5,562 nucleotides of DNA, from assembly GCA_013698305.1 (NCBI GenBank), contig JACCVC010000004.1, forward strand, positions 1 through 5,562, read 5' to 3'. Positions 1 to 5,553 of the stretch are shown in pieces. The notes beneath the pieces are model-generated. The model was not told the DNA's origin and made no database searches. It was given only the letters and a program-made list of their open reading frames with translations. Source of the DNA: Chloroflexia bacterium. Its GTDB lineage: Bacteria > Chloroflexota > Chloroflexia > Thermomicrobiales > UBA6265. Position 1 is the first letter of the stretch. Each line of letters starts with the position of its first letter. A program made the translations under genes and the position numbers.

Positions 1-158
1 CCTTCTTCCGCCGTCAGGTAGGCGATTATTCCGATCAGGCCCAGCGCCATTGCGATCGCGCCCATCGGACGATCCCGCCGAGAGTGCCTGAATACCACGA
101 TGCCGAGCAGGATCATCGCGAGGCACATTCCGAAGACGATGAGGTCTGTCGCGCTCAT
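1..158 (-). CDS. Small two-helix membrane protein, 3' part missing
   Basis: Reading the minus strand from an ATG at 158-156 gives 52 codons without a stop, and the frame runs off the left edge, so the C-terminus is not seen. The visible protein begins MSATDLIVFG and has two hydrophobic stretches, about residues 6-23 and 32-48, joined by a short basic loop (RHSRRDR, 24-30). After the second stretch it turns acidic (TAEE). The arginine-rich loop predicts a hairpin with that loop in the cytoplasm. I do not recognise a family; it could be a small integral membrane protein or the N-terminus of a longer one. The Shine-Dalgarno site is weak (AGG/AGGAAC-like bases only), so the start is uncertain. 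It is divergent from the aminotransferase at 296 across a 137-nt gap. Confidence 0.5.
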   Translation of the reverse strand, partial: MSATDLIVFGMCLAMILLGIVVFRHSRRDRPMGAIAMALGLIGIIAYLTAEE

Positions 159-295
159 GTACCTGGTCCAGTTCCTAGGGTCTGTGCCCGGCGGTCCGTC
201 GCCAGCGTGCTGGTTGCAAGCCTACCGCGAAACCTCTCGGGTTGCGCTATCCTGCGTTTGCATGACTTCCCGATATTCTCTGCCAGGAGCATCAC

Positions 296-1645
296 ATGCG
301 CGCTACTCCAGCATCGCCCGCCGAGCATCCGGAGGCAGGACAGGCTGATCGCGAAGACCTGCTCGCTCGCCATCGCGAGAGCCTGTTTCCGTCCGTGGGC
401 CTGTTCTACGACGAGCCGATCGAGCTTCGGTCGGGAGAGGGGCAGATCGTTCGGGATGGAGATGGTCGAGAGTATCTCGATTTCTTCGGCGGCATCGCCA
501 CGGTGTCGAGCGGGCACGCAATCCCGGAGATCAACGAGCCGATCAAGAAGCAACTCGACCGGATCAGCCACAGCAGCACGCTGTTCCTGATCCGGTCCCA
601 GATCGAGCTGGCCGAGCGCCTGCGGCAGATGACGCCGCCCGCGTTGAACAAGGTCTTCTTCACCAACAGCGGCACCGAGGCCAACGAAGCCGCCTTCCTG
701 ATCACGACGTTGAACCGCAACAGCAATGAGCTGATCGCGCTGCGGCATTCGTATCACGGACGATCGTTCGCGACGATCAACGCCAGCGGCCAGACGCCCT
801 GGCGGAGCTCGACGCTGTCGCCGCTACAGACGCACTACGTCGGCAATCCCTATTGCTACCGCTGCCCGTGGGGAAAGACGTACCCCTCCTGCGACCTGTT
901 CTGCGCCGACGATGTCGAGGCGGTGATCCAGACCACCACCAGCGGGAACCCGGCCGCGTTCATAGCCGAGCCGATCCAAGGGGTGGGAGGCTTCGTGACG
1001 CCGCCGCCCGAGTACTTCGTCCGGGTGGGGGAGATCCTGCGGAGGTATGGCATCCCGTTTATCTCGGACGAGGTGCAGACCGCGTGGGGCCGGATCGGCG
1101 TGGCGGATTTCGGCTTCCAGGCCTACGGGATCGAGCCGGACGTGGTCGTCTTCGCGAAAGGGCTGGCAAACGGCATCCCGATCGGCGGGGTGATCGCGAC
1201 CGACGAGCTGGCGCAGTCGATCCGCTCGTTGAGCCTGTCCACGTTCGGGGGCAACCCGATCTCGACGACAGCGGCGCTGGCGAACCTGAACTACATCGCG
1301 ACCAACAATCTTCGAGACAACGCTCGCGACGTTGGTGGCTACATGCAGGACCGGCTGCGGGAACTGGCCGAGCGCTGGCACGCGATCGGGGACATTCGCG
1401 GGCTGGGCTTAATGATCGGGGTCGAGCTGGTGAAGGACCGGGATTCGAAGGAGCCCGACGCTGACCTGGTGCTGAGGGTACAGGACGAGGCGAAACGGCG
1501 CGGACTGATCGTCGGTCGCGGGGGTCTCTACGCCAATACGCTGCGCATCTGCCCACCCATGATCGTCACCCGGAGCGATGTGGACACCGCGATTGAGATT
1601 CTCGATACATCGATCGAGCGTGTGTCGCGAGCGCAACGACCCTGA
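296..1645 (+). CDS. Class III PLP-dependent aminotransferase (AGXT2/GABA-transaminase-like)
   Basis: This is a 449-residue fold-type I, class III (omega) aminotransferase, expected in the cytoplasm, moving an amino group from an amine or amino acid to a keto acid such as pyruvate, glyoxylate or 2-oxoglutarate. Seen directly: the cofactor phosphate-binding SGTEANEAA (125-133), SYHGRSF (152-158), the EPIQGVGGF strand (225-233), DEVQ (258-261, Asp258 expected to contact the pyridine nitrogen), the PLP-binding Lys288 in FAKGLANG, and STFGGNP (315-321). A cysteine-rich insert (Cys187, 190, 199, 203) matches those in class III enzymes annotated as GABA or alanine-glyoxylate transaminases. The usual QTGFGRTG reads QTAWGRIG here. 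Length is normal for the family. AGGAG at 285-289 lies 6 nt before the ATG and fixes the start. The substrate cannot be read from sequence; class III names are often unreliable. Confidence 0.93.
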   Translation: MRATPASPAEHPEAGQADREDLLARHRESLFPSVGLFYDEPIELRSGEGQIVRDGDGREYLDFFGGIATVSSGHAIPEINEPIKKQLDRISHSSTLFLIRSQIELAERLRQMTPPALNKVFFTNSGTEANEAAFLITTLNRNSNELIALRHSYHGRSFATINASGQTPWRSSTLSPLQTHYVGNPYCYRCPWGKTYPSCDLFCADDVEAVIQTTTSGNPAAFIAEPIQGVGGFVTPPPEYFVRVGEILRRYGIPFISDEVQTAWGRIGVADFGFQAYGIEPDVVVFAKGLANGIPIGGVIATDELAQSIRSLSLSTFGGNPISTTAALANLNYIATNNLRDNARDVGGYMQDRLRELAERWHAIGDIRGLGLMIGVELVKDRDSKEPDADLVLRVQDEAKRRGLIVGRGGLYANTLRICPPMIVTRSDVDTAIEILDTSIERVSRAQRP

Positions 1646-1665
1646 AATTGATTTGGTCCGGTCGG

Positions 1666-1693
1666 TTGACATTGCGGCAATTTGCTGTATATT
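1666..1693 (+). promoter_or_regulatory. Sigma-70-type promoter in the gap after the aminotransferase
   Basis: A consensus -35 box TTGACA (1666-1671) and a -10 box TATATT (1688-1693) are separated by 16 nt, starting 20 nt after the aminotransferase stop codon. The predicted transcription start is near 1700. No plus-strand protein gene follows for about 1.7 kb, so the likely product is the structured RNA described at 1700-1945. The boxes are the best match to the consensus that I found in the window's gaps; activity itself is inferred. Confidence 0.55.
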
Positions 1694-1707
1694 CGGTGTA
1701 TAACATC

Positions 1708-1717
1708 TGTACGTACA
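1708..1717. promoter_or_regulatory. Perfect palindrome TGTACGTACA, possible operator
   Basis: TGTACGTACA is a perfect 10-bp palindrome at about +8 to +17 relative to the predicted start of the promoter at 1666-1693. It sits inside a looser GTGTA (1696-1700) ... TACAC (1714-1718) inverted pair. This location would suit a dimeric repressor that blocks early transcription. No protein is known to bind it, and it may be chance. Confidence 0.25.
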
Positions 1718-1913
1718 CGACCCGATGCTTCGGGTGTCCTGACAATCACACCACGCATCGTCATCCCGGCAGTGGCACGGCGACAGTTGCGTCACCGTGG
1801 CTGCCGGGGTAAGGTACCGTAGCATCGGCGCGGCGACGCGCGACATCAACTCGATCACACCTGTGAGGGCCCCACAGCTACCGTGAAGGTGGTTGGTTGG
1901 GAAGGGGAAGGCT

Positions 1914-1945
1914 GACAAGGGCGGACCATTTGGTCCGCCCTTGTC
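1914..1945. terminator. Strong hairpin between converging units, probable bidirectional terminator
   Basis: The 15-nt arm GACAAGGGCGGACCA (1914-1928) is followed by TT and then its exact reverse complement (1931-1945), which would leave a stable GC-rich hairpin with a four-base loop once the closing A-T pair opens. It lies 28 nt past the stop of the minus-strand FmdB-like gene and at the end of the candidate RNA on the plus strand, so it could end transcription from both sides. Neither flank has a real U-tract (GTGTTCAAT on plus, CCTTCCCC-like on minus), so it is not a textbook intrinsic terminator; it may also act as a 3'-end stabiliser. Confidence 0.65.
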
Positions 1946-1973
1946 GTGTTCAATACTGTCGGGCTGGGGCTGG

Positions 1974-2225
1974 TCAATGATCGTCGTCGGGTATTCGATG
2001 GCGGCCACGGCGGGGCGCGTGGGAGTGGCTGTAGCCGTCGTGATTGTGCCAGTAGGGACGGTTCTCGGCGGGATCGCCCTTGAACAGGAGCTTCGGCGAC
2101 GAGACCTTCCGGCGCGACGGTGAGTCGCAGACCGGGCAAGAGATGGGAGCGTCTCGCTCATCGACCCGACGGTCCTGTTCGAAGATCGCGCCACAATCGT
2201 CACAGGCGAAGTCGTATTTCGGCAT
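1974..2225 (-). CDS. FmdB-family zinc-ribbon protein with His-rich tail
   Basis: This 83-residue protein begins MPKYDFACDDCG, the classic opening of the FmdB/CxxC_CxxC_SSSS zinc-ribbon family. Two CxxC knuckles (Cys8/Cys11 and Cys30/Cys33) would bind one zinc, followed by the usual RRKVSSPKLLFKG segment. FmdB was named as a putative regulator of formamidase genes in Methylophilus; most members have no proven role, so regulation is only inferred. The C-terminal third is unusual in holding six histidines (60, 62, 67, 69, 76, 83) plus an acidic end DDDH, which could bind metal. AGGTGA (minus strand, 2240-2235) sits 9 nt before the ATG. It follows the YeiH-family gene by 28 nt on the same strand and is probably co-transcribed with it; a strong hairpin lies 28 nt beyond its stop. 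Confidence 0.88.
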   Translation of the reverse strand: MPKYDFACDDCGAIFEQDRRVDERDAPISCPVCDSPSRRKVSSPKLLFKGDPAENRPYWHNHDGYSHSHAPRRGRHRIPDDDH

Positions 2226-2253
2226 CGTAATCGTTCACCTTCCGGGGTGGTGA

Positions 2254-3276
2254 TCAGGGCAGGTCGAGCGCCAGGGTCACGGCGATGGCGGTGACGACGA
2301 GAATCCCGGTGAGGATCAGCACCGCGATCGTGGCCCTGCCGCCGGTCTCCCGCACCGATCGGATATCGACGCTTAGCCCAAGCGCCGCCATCGCGATGGC
2401 CGTCAGCACGCGGCTGCTCTCCTGAGCGATCTCCGCGAACCACCCGGGGACCACGCCGAGCGACCTGAGCGCAACGGCGATGCCGAACCCGACCACGAAC
2501 CACGGCACCAGCTTTTTGAACGACAGCGTGCCGCCGTTGGCGCCATCGTCTCGCTCTCGATACAGGACGGCAAACAGCGCCACGACCGGTCCCAGCAGCA
2601 GCACGCGGGTGAGCTTGACCAGGCTGGCGATCTGGCCGGCGGCGGCGCTGACCGGAAAGGTAGCGGCGAGTACCTGGGGCACCGCGTAGACTGACAGGCC
2701 GGCGATAACGCCATATTCCGGGTTGGTCAGCGAAAGCAGGGGGATCAGCAGCGGCAGGCAGAGCACGACGCCGATGCCGAGCACTGCGGTGATCGCGATG
2801 GCGCTGGCAACATCCTGCTTGCGGGCGCTGATCACCGGCGCGACGGCGGCGATGGCGGAGTTCCCACAGATCGCGTTGCCGACGCCGATCAGGATCGCCA
2901 GCTTTGTCGGCAATCCCATTGTGCGACCGATCACGACGCCCAGGCCCAGCGTCAGGCCGACGCAGACCAGCACGCCGGCGGCGAGTTCCGGTCCGGCGTC
3001 GATCAGCGTTCCCAGCGCCAGCGAGAAGCCGATCAACACGATCGCGGTTTCCAGCACCTGCTTCGCGCCGAAGGCGATGCCCGGCGATGTCGATGCCGGC
3101 AGGGTCCAGATCGCCCGGATCACCAGACCGAGAATGATGGCGATGACCAGCGGATCGAGCAGCGCGTAGCCGATCACCAGGGTTTCGATCTCGGCGATGA
3201 TGATCGCCACCATTGTCACCGCGATGGACAACAGCAGCCCTGGGATAAGCGGACGAATGGTCGAGGTTGTTGGCAC
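2254..3276 (-). CDS. YeiH/UPF0324 family membrane protein (putative sulfate exporter family)
   Basis: With a GTG start at 3276 the protein has 340 residues, the normal size for the YeiH (UPF0324, 'putative sulfate exporter') family of inner-membrane proteins with about ten helices. Nearly the whole chain is hydrophobic. Family landmarks are DPLVIAIILGLVIR (41-54), a conserved GVGNAICGNSAIAAVAPVI segment (131-149), SVYAVPQVLAAT (195-206) and VKLTRVLLLGPV (220-231), with one charged cytoplasmic loop YRERDDGANGG (239-249). The name comes from association of relatives with sulfur metabolism; transport of sulfate is not proven for most members and the real substrate here is unknown. Upstream ATGs at 3369 and 3438 would add 31 or 54 residues of non-hydrophobic sequence and lack a ribosome site, whereas GGAGAA sits 8 nt before the GTG. 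It leads the FmdB-like gene and diverges from the dehydrogenase at 3429. Confidence 0.88.
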   Translation of the reverse strand: MPTTSTIRPLIPGLLLSIAVTMVAIIIAEIETLVIGYALLDPLVIAIILGLVIRAIWTLPASTSPGIAFGAKQVLETAIVLIGFSLALGTLIDAGPELAAGVLVCVGLTLGLGVVIGRTMGLPTKLAILIGVGNAICGNSAIAAVAPVISARKQDVASAIAITAVLGIGVVLCLPLLIPLLSLTNPEYGVIAGLSVYAVPQVLAATFPVSAAAGQIASLVKLTRVLLLGPVVALFAVLYRERDDGANGGTLSFKKLVPWFVVGFGIAVALRSLGVVPGWFAEIAQESSRVLTAIAMAALGLSVDIRSVRETGGRATIAVLILTGILVVTAIAVTLALDLP

Positions 3277-3284
3277 GGATCGTG

Positions 3285-3290
3285 TTCTCC
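3285..3290 (-). promoter_or_regulatory. Ribosome binding site that sets the GTG start of the YeiH-family gene
   Basis: On the minus strand GGAGAA (3290-3285) lies 8 nt before the GTG at 3276-3274. None of the upstream in-frame ATGs has a comparable site, so the shorter 340-residue protein is preferred. Confidence 0.7.
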
Positions 3291-3428
3291 GAAATGGTGA
3301 TGCCGCCAGAGCGGATGGGACATTTGCGCGTTGGGGGTCCTGTGCGACAGTTACGGGCGGAAGAGGCATGGACGTGGGGGATTGAACGCCAACGCATGAC
3401 TCCCCAAAACCGTGGAGAACAGAGTCGC

Positions 3429-4250
3429 ATGGATGCAAACGAGGGACAACAGCGAACGGTGCTTGTCACGGGTTCCGACGGCAGGATCGGTCAAATCCTG
3501 ATCGACGCCTGGAGCGAGAGCGGTCGCTATGCGTGGGTGGGGCTCGCCCGAAAGCAAGGTCCGTACGCCGACGTGGTAGCGGACATCACCGACCTGGACG
3601 CGGTCGAGGCGGCGATGGAGGGCGTCGATGCGGTCGTCCACCTGGCGGCGACGGCGCCGGTCGAATCGCCGTGGCCCATCGTTCGCGACAGCAACCTGAT
3701 CGGAACCTACAACGTCTACGAGGCGGCGCGGCTGGCCGGGGTCGAGACGGTGGTGTTCGCATCGTCGAATCATGCGGTCGGGACGTTCGAGACGCAGAAC
3801 GCGCCGGCTCTCTACGATCTCGATGACGACCGCGTGATCGACCACACGGTCGAGGTTCAGCCGGACTCGCTCTACGGCGTGTCCAAGGCCTATGGTGAAG
3901 CGATGGGACGCTACTACGTCGATCATCATGGGCTGAAGGTCGCCTGCCTGCGGATCGGCTCCATGACCGGCAAGGATGCGCCGTATGCCCCCGCCAACCT
4001 GTGGCAGGCGGAGCACGACGACGATCCCGAGATCCTGAAACAGCGTCGGCGATACCGGGCGACGTGGCTGAGCAACGGGGACGGCGTGCATCTGATTGAA
4101 TGCGCGCTGGAGACGCCGAAGCGCTGGTTCGTGTGTTACGGCATCTCGAACAATCCGCGACGGTTCTGGGATATCGAGCATGCCAAGCGGGAGATCGGCT
4201 ACGACCCGCAGGACGCCGCGCCGGAGGAGATCCGGCCTGGCGAGCGGTAG
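3429..4250 (+). CDS. NAD-dependent epimerase/dehydratase-family SDR, uronate-dehydrogenase-like
   Basis: The 273-residue protein is an extended-type short-chain dehydrogenase with an N-terminal Rossmann fold. Seen directly: nucleotide-binding TGSDGRIG (14-21), ADITD (51-55), VVHLAA (69-74), NLIGTYNVYEAAR (89-101), the active-site strand FASSNHAVG (110-118) and the catalytic pair Tyr149/Lys153 in YGVSK. The SSNH motif, the LRIGS strand (174-178), TWLSNGDGVHLI (212-223) and the late YGISNNPRRFWD (237-248) resemble bacterial uronate dehydrogenase, which oxidises glucuronate or galacturonate to the aldarolactone with NAD+. An NAD-linked sugar or sugar-acid oxidoreductase is therefore likely; the exact substrate is not certain and other SDRs share this layout. 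GGAGA at 3414-3418, 10 nt upstream, supports this ATG over one at 3396. The AraC-family gene begins 5 nt after its stop. Confidence 0.85.
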   Translation: MDANEGQQRTVLVTGSDGRIGQILIDAWSESGRYAWVGLARKQGPYADVVADITDLDAVEAAMEGVDAVVHLAATAPVESPWPIVRDSNLIGTYNVYEAARLAGVETVVFASSNHAVGTFETQNAPALYDLDDDRVIDHTVEVQPDSLYGVSKAYGEAMGRYYVDHHGLKVACLRIGSMTGKDAPYAPANLWQAEHDDDPEILKQRRRYRATWLSNGDGVHLIECALETPKRWFVCYGISNNPRRFWDIEHAKREIGYDPQDAAPEEIRPGER

Positions 4251-4255
4251 ATACC

Positions 4256-5095
4256 ATGCTCAATGACGACGTCCAATTTGAGTCCTGGCAAGTGACGTTG
4301 CCGCTCCGGCCTTACGTGAATCGCGTTGTCGGTTTCCGAGACGTTGGACCTCCGGTGATCAGGCGGGAGCTACCGCAGGTGGGCTGCCCGATGCTGTTTG
4401 TTTTCGGCGCTCCATTCCGCCTGAGCGATCGCGAGCAACCCGCGGTCCTGTCCTCCACTCACGGCAGCTTCACAGCGGGAGTGTTCGACACGTTCACCAT
4501 GTCGCAATCTACAGGACCAACGTCTGGTATCCAGGTGGACCTGAGCCCTTTGGGCGCGTACATCATAGGCGGCACGCCGATGCAGGAGCTTTCCAACCGC
4601 ATCCTAAACATGGAGGACCTCTCGGGAAGGGAGGTTCGCGATCTTGCAGAGCGCCTCGGCAGTCTGGAGCGTTGGGACGAGCGATTCCAGCTCATCGAGA
4701 CCTTCTTCCTGGACCGAGTGCGTCAGCATTCCGGTGTCACACCAGAAGTGCTGTGGGCGTGGAAACAGATGGTGGCCGCAAATGGAAATGTATCGGTGGC
4801 GCTCATCACCGATGAGTTGCAGTGGAGCCGGAAACGTTTGCGTGCTGCGTTTCTGCGAGAAGTCGGGTTTCCGCCGAAGACCATGGGGCGGTTGCTCCGA
4901 TATCGCTATGCCATGGACCTGGCGACAGGATATCCGCATGTTGGCTGGAGCGAGATTGCAAGTCGCGCCGGGTACAGCGATCAGTCCCACCTGCATCGCG
5001 ATCTGCTGGCGTTTACAGGAACCAGGTTGGTAGCGCTCCGCTCGGAGCTTGCCGAGGGAACATTCGTACAAGACGGGCAGATCATCGATTCGTAG
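4256..5095 (+). CDS. AraC-family transcriptional regulator
   Basis: This 279-residue protein has the AraC-type DNA-binding domain at its C-terminus. The first helix-turn-helix is around 179-205 (VSVALITDELQWSRKRLRAA, then FLREVGF) and the second around 229-255 (GWSEIASRAGYSDQSHLHRDL, with FTG after it), joined by the linker helix GRLLRYRYAMDLA. The N-terminal half (about 5-120) is a sensor-like beta-rich region of the type seen in AraC regulators annotated with a DUF6597-like N-terminus, but I cannot name its ligand. No clear Shine-Dalgarno site precedes the ATG, and the 5-nt gap after the dehydrogenase stop suggests translational coupling, hence one operon. Third positions look less GC-rich than in the aminotransferase. 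A likely job is control of its own operon or of the VOC gene that follows; this is inference. Confidence 0.88.
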   Translation: MLNDDVQFESWQVTLPLRPYVNRVVGFRDVGPPVIRRELPQVGCPMLFVFGAPFRLSDREQPAVLSSTHGSFTAGVFDTFTMSQSTGPTSGIQVDLSPLGAYIIGGTPMQELSNRILNMEDLSGREVRDLAERLGSLERWDERFQLIETFFLDRVRQHSGVTPEVLWAWKQMVAANGNVSVALITDELQWSRKRLRAAFLREVGFPPKTMGRLLRYRYAMDLATGYPHVGWSEIASRAGYSDQSHLHRDLLAFTGTRLVALRSELAEGTFVQDGQIIDS

Positions 5096-5107
5096 ACTCC
5101 CAGGAGT
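5096..5107. repeat. Short palindrome in the gap before the VOC gene
   Basis: ACTCC (5096-5100) and GGAGT (5103-5107) are exact inverted arms two bases apart, directly after the AraC-family stop codon. TAGACT also occurs twice as a direct repeat (5093-5098 and 5107-5112). It could be a binding site for the regulator just upstream or simply chance. Confidence 0.25.
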
Positions 5108-5154
5108 AGACTGGCCGATCGGATGGCGAGCTCGGTTGCAAAGGAGCGTGATCG

Positions 5155-5535
5155 ATGACGACGATTATTCCTGTACTTCGGTATAACGACGCGAAGAAGG
5201 CCATAGCCTGGCTGGAGGAGGCATTTGGCATGTCGGCCAGCGAAGTGACGCTTGCCGACAACGGCTCAGTGGTCCATGCACAGATGTTTCACGGCGATGG
5301 ATGCGTTATGTTGGGTACTTCGGACCATGATAGCAATCGGGGCGATGCCTCGTCCTTGAATGGAATCTACGTCGTGGTCGAGGACGTTGACGCTCATTGC
5401 CAGCAGGCGAAGGCGGCGGGGGCAGAGATTGGCTACGAGCCGCACGATACGGAATACGGATCGCGGGAGTACGGCGCGAAGGACTTCGAAGGCAACTCGT
5501 GGAGTTTCGGGACGTACAAGCCGACGATACCCTGA
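5155..5535 (+). CDS. VOC-superfamily (glyoxalase/bleomycin-resistance fold) protein
   Basis: The 126-residue protein is a single-domain vicinal oxygen chelate protein made of two beta-alpha-beta-beta-beta modules. It opens with IIPVLRYNDAKKAIAWLEEAFG, the usual VOC start, continues with VVHAQMFHGDGCVMLG (39-54), the second module beginning GIYVVVEDVDAHCQQAKAAG (70-89), and closes with the family ending YGSREYGAKDFEGNSWSFG (101-119). His41 is a candidate first metal ligand and Glu112 lies near the last ligand position; the pattern is that of PhnB/YdfO-like members rather than of true glyoxalase I. The family covers metal-dependent enzymes and drug-binding proteins, so the reaction is unknown. 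AAGGAG at 5141-5146 sits 8 nt before the ATG. It follows the AraC-family gene by 59 nt, a common pairing that suggests the regulator controls it. Confidence 0.9.
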   Translation: MTTIIPVLRYNDAKKAIAWLEEAFGMSASEVTLADNGSVVHAQMFHGDGCVMLGTSDHDSNRGDASSLNGIYVVVEDVDAHCQQAKAAGAEIGYEPHDTEYGSREYGAKDFEGNSWSFGTYKPTIP

Positions 5536-5539
5536 CCCA

Positions 5540-5553
5540 AATCGTTGACGATT
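5540..5553. repeat. Short inverted repeat after the VOC gene
   Basis: AATCGT and ACGATT form exact 6-nt arms around a TG centre, 4 nt after the VOC stop codon. The arms are AT-rich and no U-tract follows before the window ends, so it is a weak terminator candidate at best and could be an operator for whatever lies to the right. Confidence 0.2.

Larger units (their letters stand above)
1700..1945 (+). ncRNA. Candidate structured RNA, about 245 nt, family not recognised
   Basis: Between a promoter and a strong hairpin, the plus-strand sequence folds by eye into a consistent nested structure. A first hairpin pairs ACCCGA (1720-1725) with TCGGGT (1730-1735). A long-range closing stem pairs 1743-1754 with 1889-1899 (11 pairs, one bulge, one G-U). 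Inside it are three hairpins: a long one pairing 1763-1772 with 1801-1810 and 1776-1780 with 1795-1799, extended by 1782-1784 with 1791-1793; a GCGCG stem (1828-1832/1837-1841) capped by a GNRA tetraloop GCGA, extended by two pairs across a bulge; and CTGTG/CACAG (1861-1865/1873-1877). The G-U pairs and the GNRA loop suit the plus strand. I checked by eye for T-box, cobalamin, TPP, SRP, tmRNA and RNase P signatures and saw none. It could instead be a long 3' UTR of the aminotransferase. High GC makes chance stems common, so confidence is moderate. Confidence 0.4.

Noticed and set aside
214..279. Promoter for the aminotransferase from TTGCAA (214-219) with TATCCT (248-253) or TATTCT (274-279)
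   Set aside because: Box spacings are 28 nt or more, well outside the usual 16-18, so I cannot support a promoter here.
1725..1742. Five-codon frame MLRVS in the candidate RNA, as a leader peptide
   Set aside because: It lacks a ribosome site, overlaps the first hairpin, and there is no downstream plus-strand gene for it to attenuate.
1878..1945. T-box-like reading of GAAGGTGG followed by a terminator hairpin
   Set aside because: The conserved T-box core and specifier loop are not present and no aminoacyl-tRNA synthetase or amino acid gene follows on the plus strand.
3267..3428. Upstream extension of the dehydrogenase to a start at 3267 or 3396
   Set aside because: The added residues match nothing in the SDR fold, which normally begins a few residues before the TGxxGxxG motif, and only the ATG at 3429 has a good ribosome site.
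1409..3469. A very long minus-strand open frame (about 686 codons) crossing three features
   Set aside because: It is a shadow frame: rich in Arg and Ala, overlaps the YeiH-family and FmdB genes out of frame, reaches into the aminotransferase gene, and shows no domain. GC-rich DNA keeps such frames open.
3351..4181. Minus-strand open frame of 276 codons antisense to the dehydrogenase
   Set aside because: Its sequence has no recognisable motif and the opposite strand encodes an intact, motif-bearing SDR with a ribosome binding site.
4100..4255. N-terminal extension of the AraC-family protein into the dehydrogenase gene
   Set aside because: The extra 52 codons lie inside the dehydrogenase coding region in another frame and do not resemble AraC proteins; the ATG at 4256 gives a normal length.
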